The notes under the pieces were generated by a model that saw nothing but the letters and a program-made list of their open reading frames with translations, ran no database searches and was not told the origin of the DNA. A DNA stretch of 64,000 nt, from contig JAOSJP010000001.1 in the NCBI GenBank assembly GCA_027494015.1, positions 310,001 through 374,000 of the forward strand, given 5' to 3'. Shown one piece after another: positions 24,818-36,554 of the stretch (position 1 is its first letter; every line of letters begins with the position of its first letter). Both the position numbers and the translations under genes were made by a program. Source of the stretch: Anaerolineae bacterium (lineage in GTDB: Bacteria > Chloroflexota > Anaerolineae > Aggregatilineales > Aggregatilineaceae).

Positions 24818-25693
24818 ATGTTTGAAGACCTGACTATCGCCTTCATTGGCAGCGGCAACATGGGCGAAGCCATGATCCAGGGGCTGCTCAAGCAGCACAT
24901 GGTGCAACCGCAGCAGATCATCGCGGTGGACCCGCGCGCGGAGCGGCTGGAAGAACTGGCTGCGGCCTACGGCGTGCGCACCACGACCGATAACCTGGAC
25001 GGGGCGACGAAGGCCGATATTCTGGTGCTTTCGGTCAAGCCGCAAGTGCTCGACCGCGTGCTGCCGGAGGTGCGCGGCGGGGCGCGCACCTGCTCGCTGG
25101 TGGTGAGCATTGTCGCCGGCGCGCCGATCAGGATGATCGCCGATGGGCTGGCGAATGCCTGCGTCGTGCGCGTGATGCCCAACACGCCCGCGCGCATCGG
25201 CCAGGGCATCAGCGTGTGGACGGCCACCGACGAAGTGCCTGAAGCGCAGCGCGAGCAGGCGCGGATGCTGCTCAGGGCGTTCGGCGAGGAGATATTCGTC
25301 CAGGATGAGGACTATCTGGACATGGCGACGGCGCTGAGCGGCACCGGCCCGGCCTATGTGTTTCTGTTCATGGAGGCGATGGTGGACGCCGGGGTACACC
25401 TGGGCTTTTCGCGCCATATCGCCGAGAAGCTGGTCTTGCAGACGATGCGCGGATCGGTCGAGTACGCGGCGCAGGCGGGCAATCACCTGGCGATGATGCG
25501 CAACGAGGTCACCAGCCCCGGCGGCACATCGGCGGAGGCGCTCTACCAACTGGAGAAGGGCGGGCTGCGCACGGTCATCTCGCGGGCGATCTGGGCGGCA
25601 TACCAGCGCAGCGTGGGGCTGGGCGGCGGGCGCAAAGTGTCGCGGCTGGCCGGGCGCGACCCGGACAATAACCATGATCAGGATGGGCGCTAG
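24818..25693 (+). CDS. proC: Pyrroline-5-carboxylate reductase
   Basis: Last step of proline synthesis, reducing pyrroline-5-carboxylate with NAD(P)H. The 291 residues show the Rossmann motif FIGSGNMGEAM (residues 9-19), VKPQVLDRVLPEV, RVMPNTPARIGQG, the ALSGTGPAYVFLFMEAMVDAGV signature, and the C-terminal NEVTSPGGTSAEALYQLEKGGLR that defines ProC. It starts at ATG 24818 with GAGGA 9 bases upstream. A short hydrophilic tail (DPDNNHDQDGR) exceeds the typical ~270. The gene stands alone, flanked by repeat copies. Confidence 0.96.
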   Translation: MFEDLTIAFIGSGNMGEAMIQGLLKQHMVQPQQIIAVDPRAERLEELAAAYGVRTTTDNLDGATKADILVLSVKPQVLDRVLPEVRGGARTCSLVVSIVAGAPIRMIADGLANACVVRVMPNTPARIGQGISVWTATDEVPEAQREQARMLLRAFGEEIFVQDEDYLDMATALSGTGPAYVFLFMEAMVDAGVHLGFSRHIAEKLVLQTMRGSVEYAAQAGNHLAMMRNEVTSPGGTSAEALYQLEKGGLRTVISRAIWAAYQRSVGLGGGRKVSRLAGRDPDNNHDQDGR

Positions 25694-25715
25694 GCAGTGA
25701 CAGGGGGCGAGCATT

Positions 25716-25848
25716 ACCTGTCAGGTGGGAGTGCTGCTTTGCTGCGCCCTGGTTGACCTCACCCCCGCTCGGCGCTGACGCGCTTCGCCGCCCCCTCTCC
25801 GCTGCGGAGAGGGGGCAATCTGAGCGCAGCGAGGCTGGGAGTGAGGTC
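25716..25848. repeat. Truncated MITE-like element (one arm plus core)
   Basis: The arm CCTGTCAGG...GCTGCTTTGCTGCGCCCTGG precedes a CCTCACCCCC...GTGAGGTC core; termini are missing. It lies in the 349-base gap between proC and atpA, followed by the AT-rich promoter region at 25855-25915. Confidence 0.85.
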
Positions 25849-25873
25849 TCGCAGGAGAAAATATCATTTGTTT

Positions 25874-25901
25874 TTGATTATTGCTTCAATTGATCTATAT
25901 T
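25874..25901 (+). promoter_or_regulatory. Putative promoter of the atpAGDC operon
   Basis: TTGATT (25874-25879), a 16-base spacer and TATATT (25896-25901), inside a 60-base AT-rich island that stands out from the GC-rich surroundings. The leader would be about 135 bases. Confidence 0.5.
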
Positions 25902-26042
25902 TAACAGGGTTTACCGGCGCGGCGAATCGCTGCGCCCGGTCTGTGGCGGGGACACTGCTCGCGGGCGCTGGCAGGCGTGCTGGCTCGCGGGCTGAACAGA
26001 GCGGGGGTATCGTCTCCCCAGGCTGCGAGGAGAAACTCTTAT

Positions 26043-27569
26043 ATGGCGGAGCTGACGAACGCAATTACCCAGGGGCTGTTGGAGCAGATCCGACGCTTTG
26101 AGCGCGAGCTTAAGGCGGTGGACGTGGGCGCGGTCGTGGAGGTCGGCGACGGCATCGCCCGCGTCACCGGCCTGGACAAGGTGCGCGCCCAGGAGCTGGT
26201 GCAGTTCGCCAACGGCGTGATGGGCATCGCCTTCAACCTGGAAGAGGACAATGTCGGTGTGATCATCATGGGCGATTACATTGACATCAAAGAGGGCGAC
26301 GAAGTGCGCGGCACAGGGCGCATTGTGTCGGTGCCGGTGGGCGACGGCCTGATCGGGCGCGTGGTAGATGTGCTGGGCAACCCGATTGACGGCAAAGGCT
26401 CGTTCACCGCGTCCGAGTACCTGCCTATTGAGCGCATCGCGCCGGGCGTGGTCGAGCGGCAGAACGTGTACCGCCCGGTGCAGACCGGCGTGCGCGCCAT
26501 TGATGCCATGATCCCCATCGGGCGTGGTCAGCGCGAATTGATCATCGGCGACCGGCAGACGGGCAAGACGGCCATCGCCATTGACACGATCATCAATCAG
26601 CGGGGCGAAGACCTGATCTGCATTTATGTGGCGATTGGTCAGAAGCGCGCCCAGGTCGCCGGGGTGGTGGCCACGCTCGAAGAGTATGGCGCGATGGATC
26701 ACACCATCGTGGTGGTGGCGTCGGCGTCTGACCCGGCGGCGCTGCAATACATTGCCCCCTACGCGGGCTGCGCGATGGGCGAGCACTTCATGGAGCATGG
26801 CCGCGACGCGCTGGTGATCTACGATGACCTGTCCAAGCACGCCTGGGCCTATCGCCAGGTGTCGCTGCTGCTGCGCCGCCCGCCGGGGCGCGAAGCCTAT
26901 CCCGGCGACGTGTTCTACCTGCACAGCCGCCTGCTGGAGCGCGCTGCGCAGCTTTCGGAGGAGCGCGGCGGCGGCAGCCTGACGGCGCTGCCGATCATCG
27001 AGACGCTGCTCGGCGACGTGTCGGCTTATATTCCCACCAATGTCATCTCGATCACCGATGGGCAGATTTACCTGGAAAGCGACCTGTTCTATTCCGGCGT
27101 GCGCCCGGCGGTGAACACCGGCCTGAGCGTCAGCCGCGTGGGTGGCGACGCGCAGCGCAAGATCATGAAGAGCGTGGCCGGACGGCTGCGCCTGGATATG
27201 GCGCAGTTCCGCAGCCTGGCCGCCTTCGCTCAGTTCGGCTCTGACCTGGACAAGACCACGCAGCAGCAGCTTGACCGTGGGATGCGCCTGCAGGAGACGC
27301 TCAAGCAGCCGCAGTACCGGCCCACGCCGCTGCTCGACCAGGTGGCGCTCATCTTCGCCGGCACGCGCGGCAAGATTGACCACGTGCCAGTGGCTCAGGC
27401 CAAGCAGTGGGAAGAGGAGTACCTGAGCTACCTGCGCAGCAACTACCCGGACTTGCCGGGGCAGCTCAAGGCGGGTGATTACCGGCTGAGCGACGAGATC
27501 GCCGCGTTGCTGACGAAAGCCGCCGACGAGTTCAACCAGACCTGGGCCGAGCTTCACGCCGCCGACTAG
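26043..27569 (+). CDS. atpA: F1F0 ATP synthase subunit alpha
   Basis: Non-catalytic nucleotide-binding F1 subunit. The 508 residues include [23 protein letters not shown], the P-loop [20 protein letters not shown] [14 protein letters not shown], and [19 protein letters not shown] with [12 protein letters not shown]. The start is the ATG at 26043 ([10 protein letters not shown]) with GAGGAGAAA upstream; an earlier in-frame ATG at 25977 is in non-coding sequence. It is the first gene of atpA-atpG-atpD-atpC. The subunits a, c, b and delta that normally precede it (atpB, E, F, H) are absent here. Confidence 0.98.
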   Translation: MAELTNAITQGLLEQIRRFERELKAVDVGAVVEVGDGIARVTGLDKVRAQELVQFANGVMGIAFNLEEDNVGVIIMGDYIDIKEGDEVRGTGRIVSVPVGDGLIGRVVDVLGNPIDGKGSFTASEYLPIERIAPGVVERQNVYRPVQTGVRAIDAMIPIGRGQRELIIGDRQTGKTAIAIDTIINQRGEDLICIYVAIGQKRAQVAGVVATLEEYGAMDHTIVVVASASDPAALQYIAPYAGCAMGEHFMEHGRDALVIYDDLSKHAWAYRQVSLLLRRPPGREAYPGDVFYLHSRLLERAAQLSEERGGGSLTALPIIETLLGDVSAYIPTNVISITDGQIYLESDLFYSGVRPAVNTGLSVSRVGGDAQRKIMKSVAGRLRLDMAQFRSLAAFAQFGSDLDKTTQQQLDRGMRLQETLKQPQYRPTPLLDQVALIFAGTRGKIDHVPVAQAKQWEEEYLSYLRSNYPDLPGQLKAGDYRLSDEIAALLTKAADEFNQTWAELHAAD

Positions 27570-27604
27570 GGGCGGTCGCCGCGCAGAAGGGAATGAGGTA
27601 AACC

Positions 27605-30020
<2,416 letters not shown>

Positions 30021-30079
30021 CGGCGCGGACGCTGTTAGGGAGGGGGAAACCGGCCCCGGCCCGCAGGGAGGAGGACAGG

Positions 30080-30523
30080 ATGCCGCTAGAGGTGGAAGTC
30101 GTTTCGCGCGTGCGCCGGCTCTACCACACCGAACGCGCCGACATGGTGATCATCCCCGGCAGCGAGGGCGAGATGGGCGTGCTGCCCAACCACACGCCGC
30201 TGCTGACGACGCTGGCTTTTGGCGAGCTGCGCATTGTCGAGGGCGAAGATGTGGTGAGCTTCGTCGTCTATGGTGGTGTGGTAGAAGTGCGCCCGGACAA
30301 GGTGACGGTGCTGGCCGACGACGCGGAGTCGGTCTACGAGCTGGACATGGCGCAGATCGAAGACGCGCGCAACCGCGCCCGCGACCTGATGTCGTCCAGT
30401 CCCAGCGAAACGCAGCGGGCGGAGATCGCCCAGGAGTTGCGCCGCGTCGAGATCGCGGCCAAAGTGCACCGGCGGCTGGAGGCGCGCGGTCAGCGCGTGC
30501 GCAGCCTGGAAGACGAGGACTGA
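30080..30523 (+). CDS. atpC: F1F0 ATP synthase subunit epsilon
   Basis: Couples F1 to the c-ring and inhibits ATP hydrolysis. The 147 residues comprise the N-terminal beta-sandwich (VVSRVRRLYHTERADMVIIPGSEGEMGVLPNHTPLL, a clear AtpC signature) and a C-terminal helical hairpin ending RRLEARGQRVRSLEDED. GGGAGGAGGA precedes the ATG. It is the last gene of the operon; a strong terminator follows 34 bases after the stop. Confidence 0.95.
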   Translation: MPLEVEVVSRVRRLYHTERADMVIIPGSEGEMGVLPNHTPLLTTLAFGELRIVEGEDVVSFVVYGGVVEVRPDKVTVLADDAESVYELDMAQIEDARNRARDLMSSSPSETQRAEIAQELRRVEIAAKVHRRLEARGQRVRSLEDED

Positions 30524-30556
30524 GCAGGCTGTGCCGCTCTACAATGAGAGCCAGAG

Positions 30557-30593
30557 GCATCGCGCAGGGGAGCGCCCGGCGCGATGCTTTTTT
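30557..30593 (+). terminator. Rho-independent terminator of the atp operon
   Basis: A 9-bp perfect stem, GCATCGCGC with GCGCGATGC, with a GC-rich loop and a TTTTTT tail at 30588-30593. This is a textbook intrinsic terminator directly after atpC. Confidence 0.88.
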
Positions 30594-30667
30594 CGCGTGT
30601 TAAGGCGGCTTGCGGTATACCTTGTGCTGCGGCGCGCAGACTCCCACCGCGAGAAAGCGATTCTCCC

Positions 30668-31675
30668 ATGGGCATGTTCTCACGAAAACTGGGCGTGGAC
30701 CTCGGCACGAACAACGTCATGATCTATGCCGACGGGCAGATTGTGCTGCAAGAGCCGGCCATGGTTGCACTGACCATCGAAGAAGAGCGGGTAGTGGCGG
30801 TGGGCCAGGAAGCGCGCGACATGTACGGGCGCCATCCTGAGCACATCGAGGTGCTGCGCCCGCTGCGCGACGGCGTGATCGCCGACTACGAAGTGACCGA
30901 AGCCATGCTGCGCTACTTCTTCCGCAAGGTGAGCGGGCGGATGCACTTTCGCGGCCCGCAGGTGATGCTCAGCGTGCCCTATGGCGTGACCAGCGTCGAG
31001 AAGCGCGCTGTCCACGAAGCGGCGGTGCGCGCCGGCGCGCGCGAGGCGTACCTGCTGCCGGAGCCGCTGCTGGCGGCGCTGGGGGCGGGGCTGCCGATCA
31101 GCACGCCGGCGGGCAACATGGTCTTCAGTCTGGGCGGCGGGGCCAGCGAAGCGGCGGTGCTGGCGATGAACGGCATTGTTGTGGCGGACAGCGTGCGCAT
31201 GGGCGGGATGCGCCTGGACGAGGCGATCATCAACTACATCCGGCGCAAGTACAGCCTGGTCATCGGCGAGCCGACCGCTGAGTCGATCAAGATTCAGATC
31301 GGTGCGGCGGTGGACATCGGCCAGGAGATGAGCATGGAGATTCAAGGCCGCGACCAGGTGGGTGGCCTGCCGCGCACAATCACCGTCACCACGAGCGAGG
31401 TAGTGGAGGCCATCGCCGAGCCGCTGGCGACGATTGTCGGCGCTGCGCAGGCCGTGCTGGAGAAGACGCCGCCGGAGCTGGCCTCGGACATCATTGATCG
31501 GGGCGTGGTGCTGACGGGCGGCGGCGCGTTGCTGCGCGGCATTGATCAGTACATCACGCGCAAGGTAGGCGTGCCCGCTTATCGCGCTGAAAACCCCGGC
31601 GTCGCCACCGCAGTCGGCGCGGGGCGCGCGCTGGAAGACCTGGCCTTCCTGCGTCGGACGCTGGTGGGGGTCTAG
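30668..31675 (+). CDS. mreB: Rod shape-determining protein MreB
   Basis: Actin-like filament protein that guides lateral wall synthesis at the inner membrane face. From ATG 30668 ([17 protein letters not shown]) it is 335 residues. Visible motifs are phosphate-1 VDLGTNN, connect/phosphate-2 [25 protein letters not shown], and the adenosine loop [14 protein letters not shown]. The amphipathic N-terminus (MGMFSRKL) fits membrane binding. mreC, mreD and rodA are not adjacent, so this is a solo or paralogous copy. It lies downstream of the atp terminator, with only a weak TATACC as possible -10. Confidence 0.92.
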   Translation: MGMFSRKLGVDLGTNNVMIYADGQIVLQEPAMVALTIEEERVVAVGQEARDMYGRHPEHIEVLRPLRDGVIADYEVTEAMLRYFFRKVSGRMHFRGPQVMLSVPYGVTSVEKRAVHEAAVRAGAREAYLLPEPLLAALGAGLPISTPAGNMVFSLGGGASEAAVLAMNGIVVADSVRMGGMRLDEAIINYIRRKYSLVIGEPTAESIKIQIGAAVDIGQEMSMEIQGRDQVGGLPRTITVTTSEVVEAIAEPLATIVGAAQAVLEKTPPELASDIIDRGVVLTGGGALLRGIDQYITRKVGVPAYRAENPGVATAVGAGRALEDLAFLRRTLVGV

Positions 31676-31707
31676 CGCGGGCTATCCCTGATCTCCCCCT
31701 GAGTATA

Positions 31708-31761
31708 GCGGCCATTCATACACAAATCTATTGGCCGCCTCCCACGTGGCTTCTCTATAAT
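31708..31761 (+). promoter_or_regulatory. SOD promoter region with a GCGGCCA/TGGCCGC inverted repeat
   Basis: A perfect -10 box TATAAT lies at 31756-31761; TTGGCC (31731-31736, 19-base spacer) is the nearest -35-like sequence. The right arm of a 7-bp inverted repeat (31708-31714 with 31732-31738) overlaps that -35, so a repressor site is possible. Confidence 0.45.
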
Positions 31762-31874
31762 CTGCCCTGATCGAGCGCGCTGGCGCGGAATCACCGTCCT
31801 CTGCGGGGCGCGTGCGGACGTGGCTCGCTGCCCTGCTGACCGACTTCTCATGAATTGATGGAGGGAAACATCTC

Positions 31875-32489
<615 letters not shown>

Positions 32490-32514
32490 GGCGCGCGGCT
32501 GGGAGGTGAGATTG

Positions 32515-32552
32515 GGCCGGGAGAGCACTTGCTGCTCCCGGCCTTTTCGTTT
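32515..32552 (+). terminator. Rho-independent terminator of the SOD gene
   Basis: A 9-bp stem GGCCGGGAG with CTCCCGGCC, an 11-base loop, then TTTTCGTTT. Confidence 0.88.
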
Positions 32553-32597
32553 GGGGCGAAGAACCTGCCACAGCAAAGCTGTGCCTAACGTCATATG

Positions 32598-32645
32598 TTC
32601 TGTCTGTGTTTTTTCACATGACAGAAGCGCGAGGAGCGGTATAGT
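32598..32645 (+). promoter_or_regulatory. Promoter of ferredoxin 1 with an overlapping 11-bp inverted repeat
   Basis: ATGACA (32618-32623), a 16-base spacer and TATAGT (32640-32645). TTCTGTCTGTG (32598-32608) pairs with CACATGACAGAA (32615-32626) with one unpaired base; the right arm covers the -35. The site looks like an operator for a dimeric regulator. Confidence 0.5.
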
Positions 32646-32693
32646 GAAGTATGGTGATTGCTGCGGGCTTGTACCGACTAGAGGAGCAGCTCC

Positions 32694-33038
32694 ATGCCTC
32701 ATATTGTAACCAGCTTGTGCCTGCGCGACGGCATCTGCGCGGACGTGTGCCCGTCTGAGGCGGTTATTGCCGGGATGCCGGAGAGCGAATGGCCCTGGTA
32801 TTACATTGACCCCGATTCGTGCATTGACTGCGCCGCCTGTGCGACCGAATGCCCGTTCGAGGCGATCTTCGTCGAAGAAGAAGTGCCCGATGCCTATGAG
32901 ATGGCCCCCGGGCAGGAGCGCGTGCCGCACGGTGCGAAGCGCTACGCCGCCCAGGGCGGCGAGATCGTGGACCTGACGGAAGACATCAAGTGGAACTACG
33001 AGTTCTTCCGCAGCGGGCCAGGGTATGATGCCAGATAG
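32694..33038 (+). CDS. Seven-iron-type ferredoxin (copy 1)
   Basis: A small electron carrier of 114 residues. Cysteines C9, C15 and C19-Pro, then C43, C46, C49 and C53-Pro match the seven ligands of [3Fe-4S][4Fe-4S] ferredoxins, though the first spacing is C-x5-C instead of the usual C-x7-C. The middle (WPWYYIDPDSCIDCAACATE) and acidic tail (ending KWNYEFFRSGPGYDAR) are shared with the second copy at 33417, about 65-70 percent identical by eye. GAGGAG precedes the ATG. It has its own promoter. The two copies are separated by a MITE-like element. Confidence 0.93.
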   Translation: MPHIVTSLCLRDGICADVCPSEAVIAGMPESEWPWYYIDPDSCIDCAACATECPFEAIFVEEEVPDAYEMAPGQERVPHGAKRYAAQGGEIVDLTEDIKWNYEFFRSGPGYDAR

Positions 33039-33093
33039 CCGGAGGAACTGGGAAGGCTTGCGCCCTCCCTGAGTTTACTGTGACCGTGATCGC

Positions 33094-33228
33094 GGGTGCG
33101 TGCAAAACCTGTCAGGTAGGGGGGCTGCTCTGCTGCGCCCCGGTTTACCTCACCCCCGCGCGGCGAGGCTGGGGGTGAGGTCAATACCCCCACGTCAAAC
33201 AAGTCGCTGACAACCTTTGCACGCACCC
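33094..33228. repeat. Internally deleted MITE-like element between the ferredoxin genes
   Basis: Starts GGGTGCGTGCAAAA and ends CCTTTGCACGCACCC, so both termini are intact, but most of the core palindrome is missing (135 bp). The flanks GTGATCGC and GCCATCGC match at 6 of 8 positions. It lies in the 378-base gap between the paralogous ferredoxin genes; the remainder holds the ferredoxin 2 promoter. Confidence 0.9.
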
Positions 33229-33243
33229 GCCATCGCGCTGACC

Positions 33244-33273
33244 TTGCGCGATTGGCTGTCCGTTTGCTATAGT
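33244..33273 (+). promoter_or_regulatory. Possible promoter of ferredoxin 2
   Basis: TTGCGC (33244-33249), an 18-base spacer and TATAGT (33268-33273). The same -10 variant is used upstream of ferredoxin 1. The leader would be about 135 bases. Confidence 0.4.
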
Positions 33274-33416
33274 GGGGCCAGTGTATGGCGCGGCACACGG
33301 GGCGCGTCTGCGGAGTATGCTGCGTGCGCTGCTTGATTCGAGTGAGGCAGTTCAGCGGGAGATTGCTGGACAAATCGTGTTGGTCAGTCGTCTAGAGCCG
33401 ATAAGGAGCGGAACAG

Positions 33417-33767
33417 ATGACCCATATCATTACCAGCCTGTGCTTGCGCGATGGGGCGTGCGTAGAAGTGTGCCCGGTTGACTGCATCATACCTGGCTTC
33501 CCGGAGAACGAGTGGCCGTGGTACTACATTGATCCGGACACCTGCATTGACTGCGGCGCGTGCGTGCCGGAGTGCCCGTTCGAGGCGATCTTCGTCGAGG
33601 ACGAAGTGCCGGATGCTTACGAGATGGCCGCCGGGCAGGGGCGCATCCCCTGGGAGACGAGGAAGCAGGAGGATGCGGCAGGCGGCGAAGTTGTTGACCT
33701 GACCGGCGATATCAAGTGGAATTACGAGTTCTTCAAGAGCGGCCCCGGCTACGACTCCAAGCCGTAG
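33417..33767 (+). CDS. Seven-iron-type ferredoxin (copy 2)
   Basis: Paralogue of the preceding ferredoxin (116 residues). It keeps C9, C15, C19, C43, C46, C49 and C53 and has an extra C23 (CPVDCIIPG), at the position of the free cysteine in known 7Fe ferredoxins. The insert around residues 70-90 differs from copy 1 (GRIPWETRKQEDAAGG versus ERVPHGAKRYAAQGG), and the last 25 residues are nearly the same. The ATG follows AAGGAGCGGAACAG. A compact terminator ends the gene. Different expression of the two copies is plausible because each has its own promoter. Confidence 0.93.
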   Translation: MTHIITSLCLRDGACVEVCPVDCIIPGFPENEWPWYYIDPDTCIDCGACVPECPFEAIFVEDEVPDAYEMAAGQGRIPWETRKQEDAAGGEVVDLTGDIKWNYEFFKSGPGYDSKP

Positions 33768-33800
33768 CGCGCTGCGCTCGGAGGGCAGATTGCACACGGC

Positions 33801-33824
33801 AAAGACCGCCACCCGGCGGTCTTT
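33801..33824 (+). terminator. Intrinsic terminator of ferredoxin 2
   Basis: A 10-bp perfect stem AAAGACCGCC with GGCGGTCTTT and a 4-base loop. The A and T ends make it usable from both directions. Confidence 0.85.
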
Positions 33825-33869
33825 GTGATCTTCGGTGGGTGGATAGTCTGGAGTAGCCCCCTTCATCTT

Positions 33870-33961
33870 ACCTCACCCCCACTCGGCGCTGACGCGCCTC
33901 GTTGCCCCCTCTCCGCGCGGAGAGGGGGCTGGTCGAGCGTAGCGAGGCCAGGGGGGAGGTC
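33870..33961. repeat. Core palindrome of the dispersed repeat
   Basis: CCTCACCCCC ... GGGGGGAGGTC with the CCCCTCTCC/GGAGAGGGG centre; no outer arms. It lies between the converging ferredoxin 2 and flotillin genes. Confidence 0.85.
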
Positions 33962-33997
33962 GAGAAGAACTTCGGAAGCCTGGTCCTGGGCCGAACG

Positions 33998-35380
33998 CTA
34001 CCCCGGCTTTGGCTCGCCTTCCGGCCTGGCGTTGAGGATGCCCGGAAGCTGGCTGATCGACTCGCTCAGGCTCAGGCCGGTGAGCGCTTCGACTGTGGCG
34101 GGCACCTGGGCGATAATGTTGGTGATGTCGCCGCTGAGTTTGGAGGCCCCGGCACTGGCCCCATCGCCGCTGCTGATGATCACAATGCGGTCGGTCTGGG
34201 CGAGCGGCTGGGCGATGGCGGCGGCAACTTGTGGCAGCGCCTCGACGATCTGCTGGATGATGGCGGCCTGGTTGTACTGCTGCCAGGCGGTGGCCTTTTT
34301 CTCCATGGCCTGCGCTTCCGCCAGACCTTTCTGCAGCGTGATCTCCGCTTCGGCCAGGCCGCGCGCGCGGATGGCGTCCGCTTCGGCCTCGCCGCGCGCG
34401 CGGATGGCGGCGGCTTCACCACCGGCGTGGGCCTCCAGCTCGTACTTCTGAGCGTTGGCCAGCGTCTCGATGCGGAACTGCTCGGCGGCGGCTGGCTTGC
34501 GGACGGTCGCCTCCAGCTCCTTTTCCATGCGCAGGGCTTCCTGCTGCTGCACCTCGATGCGCTTCTGCTTTTCGATCAGCTCGATCTGCACTTCTTCGGC
34601 GCGGATCGTCTGGCTGGTGATGCGCTCCTGGAGCGTCCCGGCCAGGTTGGCCTCGGTCTGCTTGCGGGCTACTTCGCTGTCATAGCTGGCCTGCTGCAGG
34701 TTGTAGTCGCGGCGGGCTTCGGCCTCGCGGGTGAGGGCAAGCTGCTCGGCGATGGTCGCGTCGCGCTTGACTTCGGCCACGCGCGGGCGGCCCAGCGCGT
34801 CGAGGTAGCCTTCTTTGTCGCGCACGTCCTTGATGACGAAAGTGTCAATGCCGAGGCCCATGTTGGCCAGGTCGCTGGCCGAGACATCCTGCACTTCCTG
34901 GGCGAACTTGTCGCGCTCGCGGTAGATCTCCTCGACGGTCATGTTGCCGATGATGGCGCGCAGGTGGCCGGCCAGCGTCTCATGGGCGACATTGGTGATC
35001 TCGGCGCGGGTCTTGGACAGGAAGCGCTCGGCAGCGGTGCGGATGGACACGTCGTCGCTGGCGATCTTGATCTGGGCGACGCCTTCCAGCGTGACCGGCA
35101 CGCCCTGGCGCGTGTACACATCGTCGGTGATGATCTCGATGGTCATGATCTCCAGCAAGAGCGTGTCCACGCGCTCCAGGATGGGCCAGATGAAGGCCCG
35201 CCCGCCTTTGACAATGCGGTAGGGTTCCACCTCGCCGGTCTCGCTGCTGCGCGTGCGGCGGCCAGAGATGATCAGGACTTCGTTGGGGCCGACTTTCCTC
35301 ACCCGGCTGGCGTAGACGGCGACCAGCGTGAAGAGGATGAAGAGGAACAACAGGATGACAATTGCACCTACGGCGACCAT
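33998..35380 (-). CDS. floT: Flotillin-like SPFH-domain protein
   Basis: A membrane-microdomain scaffold of 460 residues. One N-terminal membrane helix (VGAIVILLFLFILFTLVAVYA) is followed by an SPFH/band-7 domain (about 30-200, RKVGPNEVLIISGR, FVIKDVRD). A long coiled coil rich in Glu/Ala follows (about 205-370, with repeated GEAEADAIRARGLAEAE), then a Gly/Ser tail. This matches FloT/YuaG rather than HflK/C. A ribosome site AAGGA lies 9 bases before the ATG. The NfeD-like gene 137 bases upstream on the same strand is its usual partner. Symbol by family resemblance. Confidence 0.92.
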   Translation of the reverse strand: MVAVGAIVILLFLFILFTLVAVYASRVRKVGPNEVLIISGRRTRSSETGEVEPYRIVKGGRAFIWPILERVDTLLLEIMTIEIITDDVYTRQGVPVTLEGVAQIKIASDDVSIRTAAERFLSKTRAEITNVAHETLAGHLRAIIGNMTVEEIYRERDKFAQEVQDVSASDLANMGLGIDTFVIKDVRDKEGYLDALGRPRVAEVKRDATIAEQLALTREAEARRDYNLQQASYDSEVARKQTEANLAGTLQERITSQTIRAEEVQIELIEKQKRIEVQQQEALRMEKELEATVRKPAAAEQFRIETLANAQKYELEAHAGGEAAAIRARGEAEADAIRARGLAEAEITLQKGLAEAQAMEKKATAWQQYNQAAIIQQIVEALPQVAAAIAQPLAQTDRIVIISSGDGASAGASKLSGDITNIIAQVPATVEALTGLSLSESISQLPGILNARPEGEPKPG

Positions 35381-35517
35381 GAGCGGTTGTCCTTTCTACA
35401 GGTCACGGATCAAACAACTGGCGATGGGCAGAGACGATGCATAGCAGAGCGGGCGGTGGCATCCGGCGTGCGGCGAAGCGGGGACGAGGGGGCCGGGTGC
35501 CTGGCGGTGACAGGCTG

Positions 35518-36135
35518 CTAGTCAATGGCGCTCACGTAGGCCATGCCGCCCACGATGCGCTCAATGCGCACCGGCGTGCCGCGCTCGAACGGGCTTTGCT
35601 CATCGGTGGCGCGGGCTGAATAGGTGACCCGGCTGCCCTGGGCGACGAAGGCGATCTGGCCGACGCCGTTGACCGGGATGGGCGTCGTGATCTCGGCGAC
35701 CTGGCCAATCAGCCGGGCCTGACGCACTTCGCTGCTGATCGTCGGCGACAGGATGTACAGGAAGAACCCCTGGGCCGCGATGCCCACCAGCACACCCCCG
35801 ATCAGGGCCACGATCAGGCTGAGGATCGTGCCCGCATCGAACAGCGTCGCCGAGATCAGGCCGAACGCGCCGAACGACGAGATGAAACTGGCTACAGCCA
35901 ACATGCTGACGCCGGTCGCTTCGGACGCGCCGTCGGCGTCAATCAGGTCAATATCGCCCATGTCGGCGTCGAGGCTGGGAGCGAAGTCGAGATCGCCCAG
36001 CGCGTCGCCGATGCCCTGGAAGAACAGCAGGAAGATGGCGTAGACCAACCCGATCAGCAGGGCGGCGGCATAGACGATGTGGATCGGGTTGTCCGCGAAA
36101 ATGTCGCTGAGAACGCTTGCCGTGAGGATGGTCAT
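35518..36135 (-). CDS. NfeD/YuaF-like membrane protein
   Basis: Partner of the downstream flotillin. The 205 residues include membrane segments at about 18-40 (HIVYAAALLIGLVYAIFLLF) and two more at about 75-130 (ISSFGAFGLISATLFDAG, SLIVALIGGVLVGIAAQGFF), with an acidic loop between. The C-terminal OB-fold-like domain (GQVAEITTPIPVNGVGQIAF through VERIVGG-like IERIVGGMAYV) is typical of NfeD. It is shorter than protease-fused NfeD forms. It is the first gene of the nfeD-flotillin pair. Its promoter is not obvious. Confidence 0.87.
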   Translation of the reverse strand: MTILTASVLSDIFADNPIHIVYAAALLIGLVYAIFLLFFQGIGDALGDLDFAPSLDADMGDIDLIDADGASEATGVSMLAVASFISSFGAFGLISATLFDAGTILSLIVALIGGVLVGIAAQGFFLYILSPTISSEVRQARLIGQVAEITTPIPVNGVGQIAFVAQGSRVTYSARATDEQSPFERGTPVRIERIVGGMAYVSAID

Positions 36136-36288
36136 GATGGTGTGCCCCCGGACTCTTTGCGGGATTACTCTCCGCGCTAGACCTTCATAAGTGAATTATA
36201 GGGCGGAGTGGAGCGGGGGGCAATCGAGATCGCTGACATGCGACTGACTGGGCCGCGCGGAGGCTGACATCCGCTGTGCGGGCGTTTC

Positions 36289-36297
36289 TGGTATAAT
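36289..36297 (+). promoter_or_regulatory. Extended -10 promoter (TGGTATAAT)
   Basis: TG at 36289-36290, one base, then TATAAT at 36292-36297. Extended -10 promoters need no strong -35, and none is seen. Transcription would start near 36304, which argues that the ATG at 36307 is not the translation start of the next gene. Confidence 0.5.
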
Positions 36298-36330
36298 GCG
36301 TGGGGCATGGCTGGCGGAGAAGGCGAGCGT

Positions 36331-36510
36331 ATGCAACAAGGCGCGGGCAAGGGGCGCATCATTCTCCTGGGCGTGATGATCGCGCTGCTCACGGCGGTGG
36401 TGCTGATCAGCGCGCTGGCCTTGCTGCCGCCCCCGCCGCCAGGCCCGCCGACGCCCACTTTGCCCTACTTCCTGGGGCCGCCCGACGAGCGGCCTCACCA
36501 GGATTACTGA
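36331..36510 (+). CDS. Small membrane protein with Pro-rich tail
   Basis: A 59-residue product from ATG 36331, which has GGAGAAGG about 9 bases upstream. One hydrophobic helix (IILLGVMIALLTAVVLISALALL) is followed by a Pro-rich run (PPPPPGPPTPTLPYF) and a polar end (PPDERPHQDY). I do not recognise a family. It precedes the A24 peptidase gene by 44 bases on the same strand and probably shares its transcript. Coding status rests on the promoter, ribosome site and clear membrane pattern. Confidence 0.6.
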   Translation: MQQGAGKGRIILLGVMIALLTAVVLISALALLPPPPPGPPTPTLPYFLGPPDERPHQDY

Positions 36511-36554
36511 GAGCCGCACGCTTTTCGCGCAGAGCGCACAGGAGACGGACGCGC

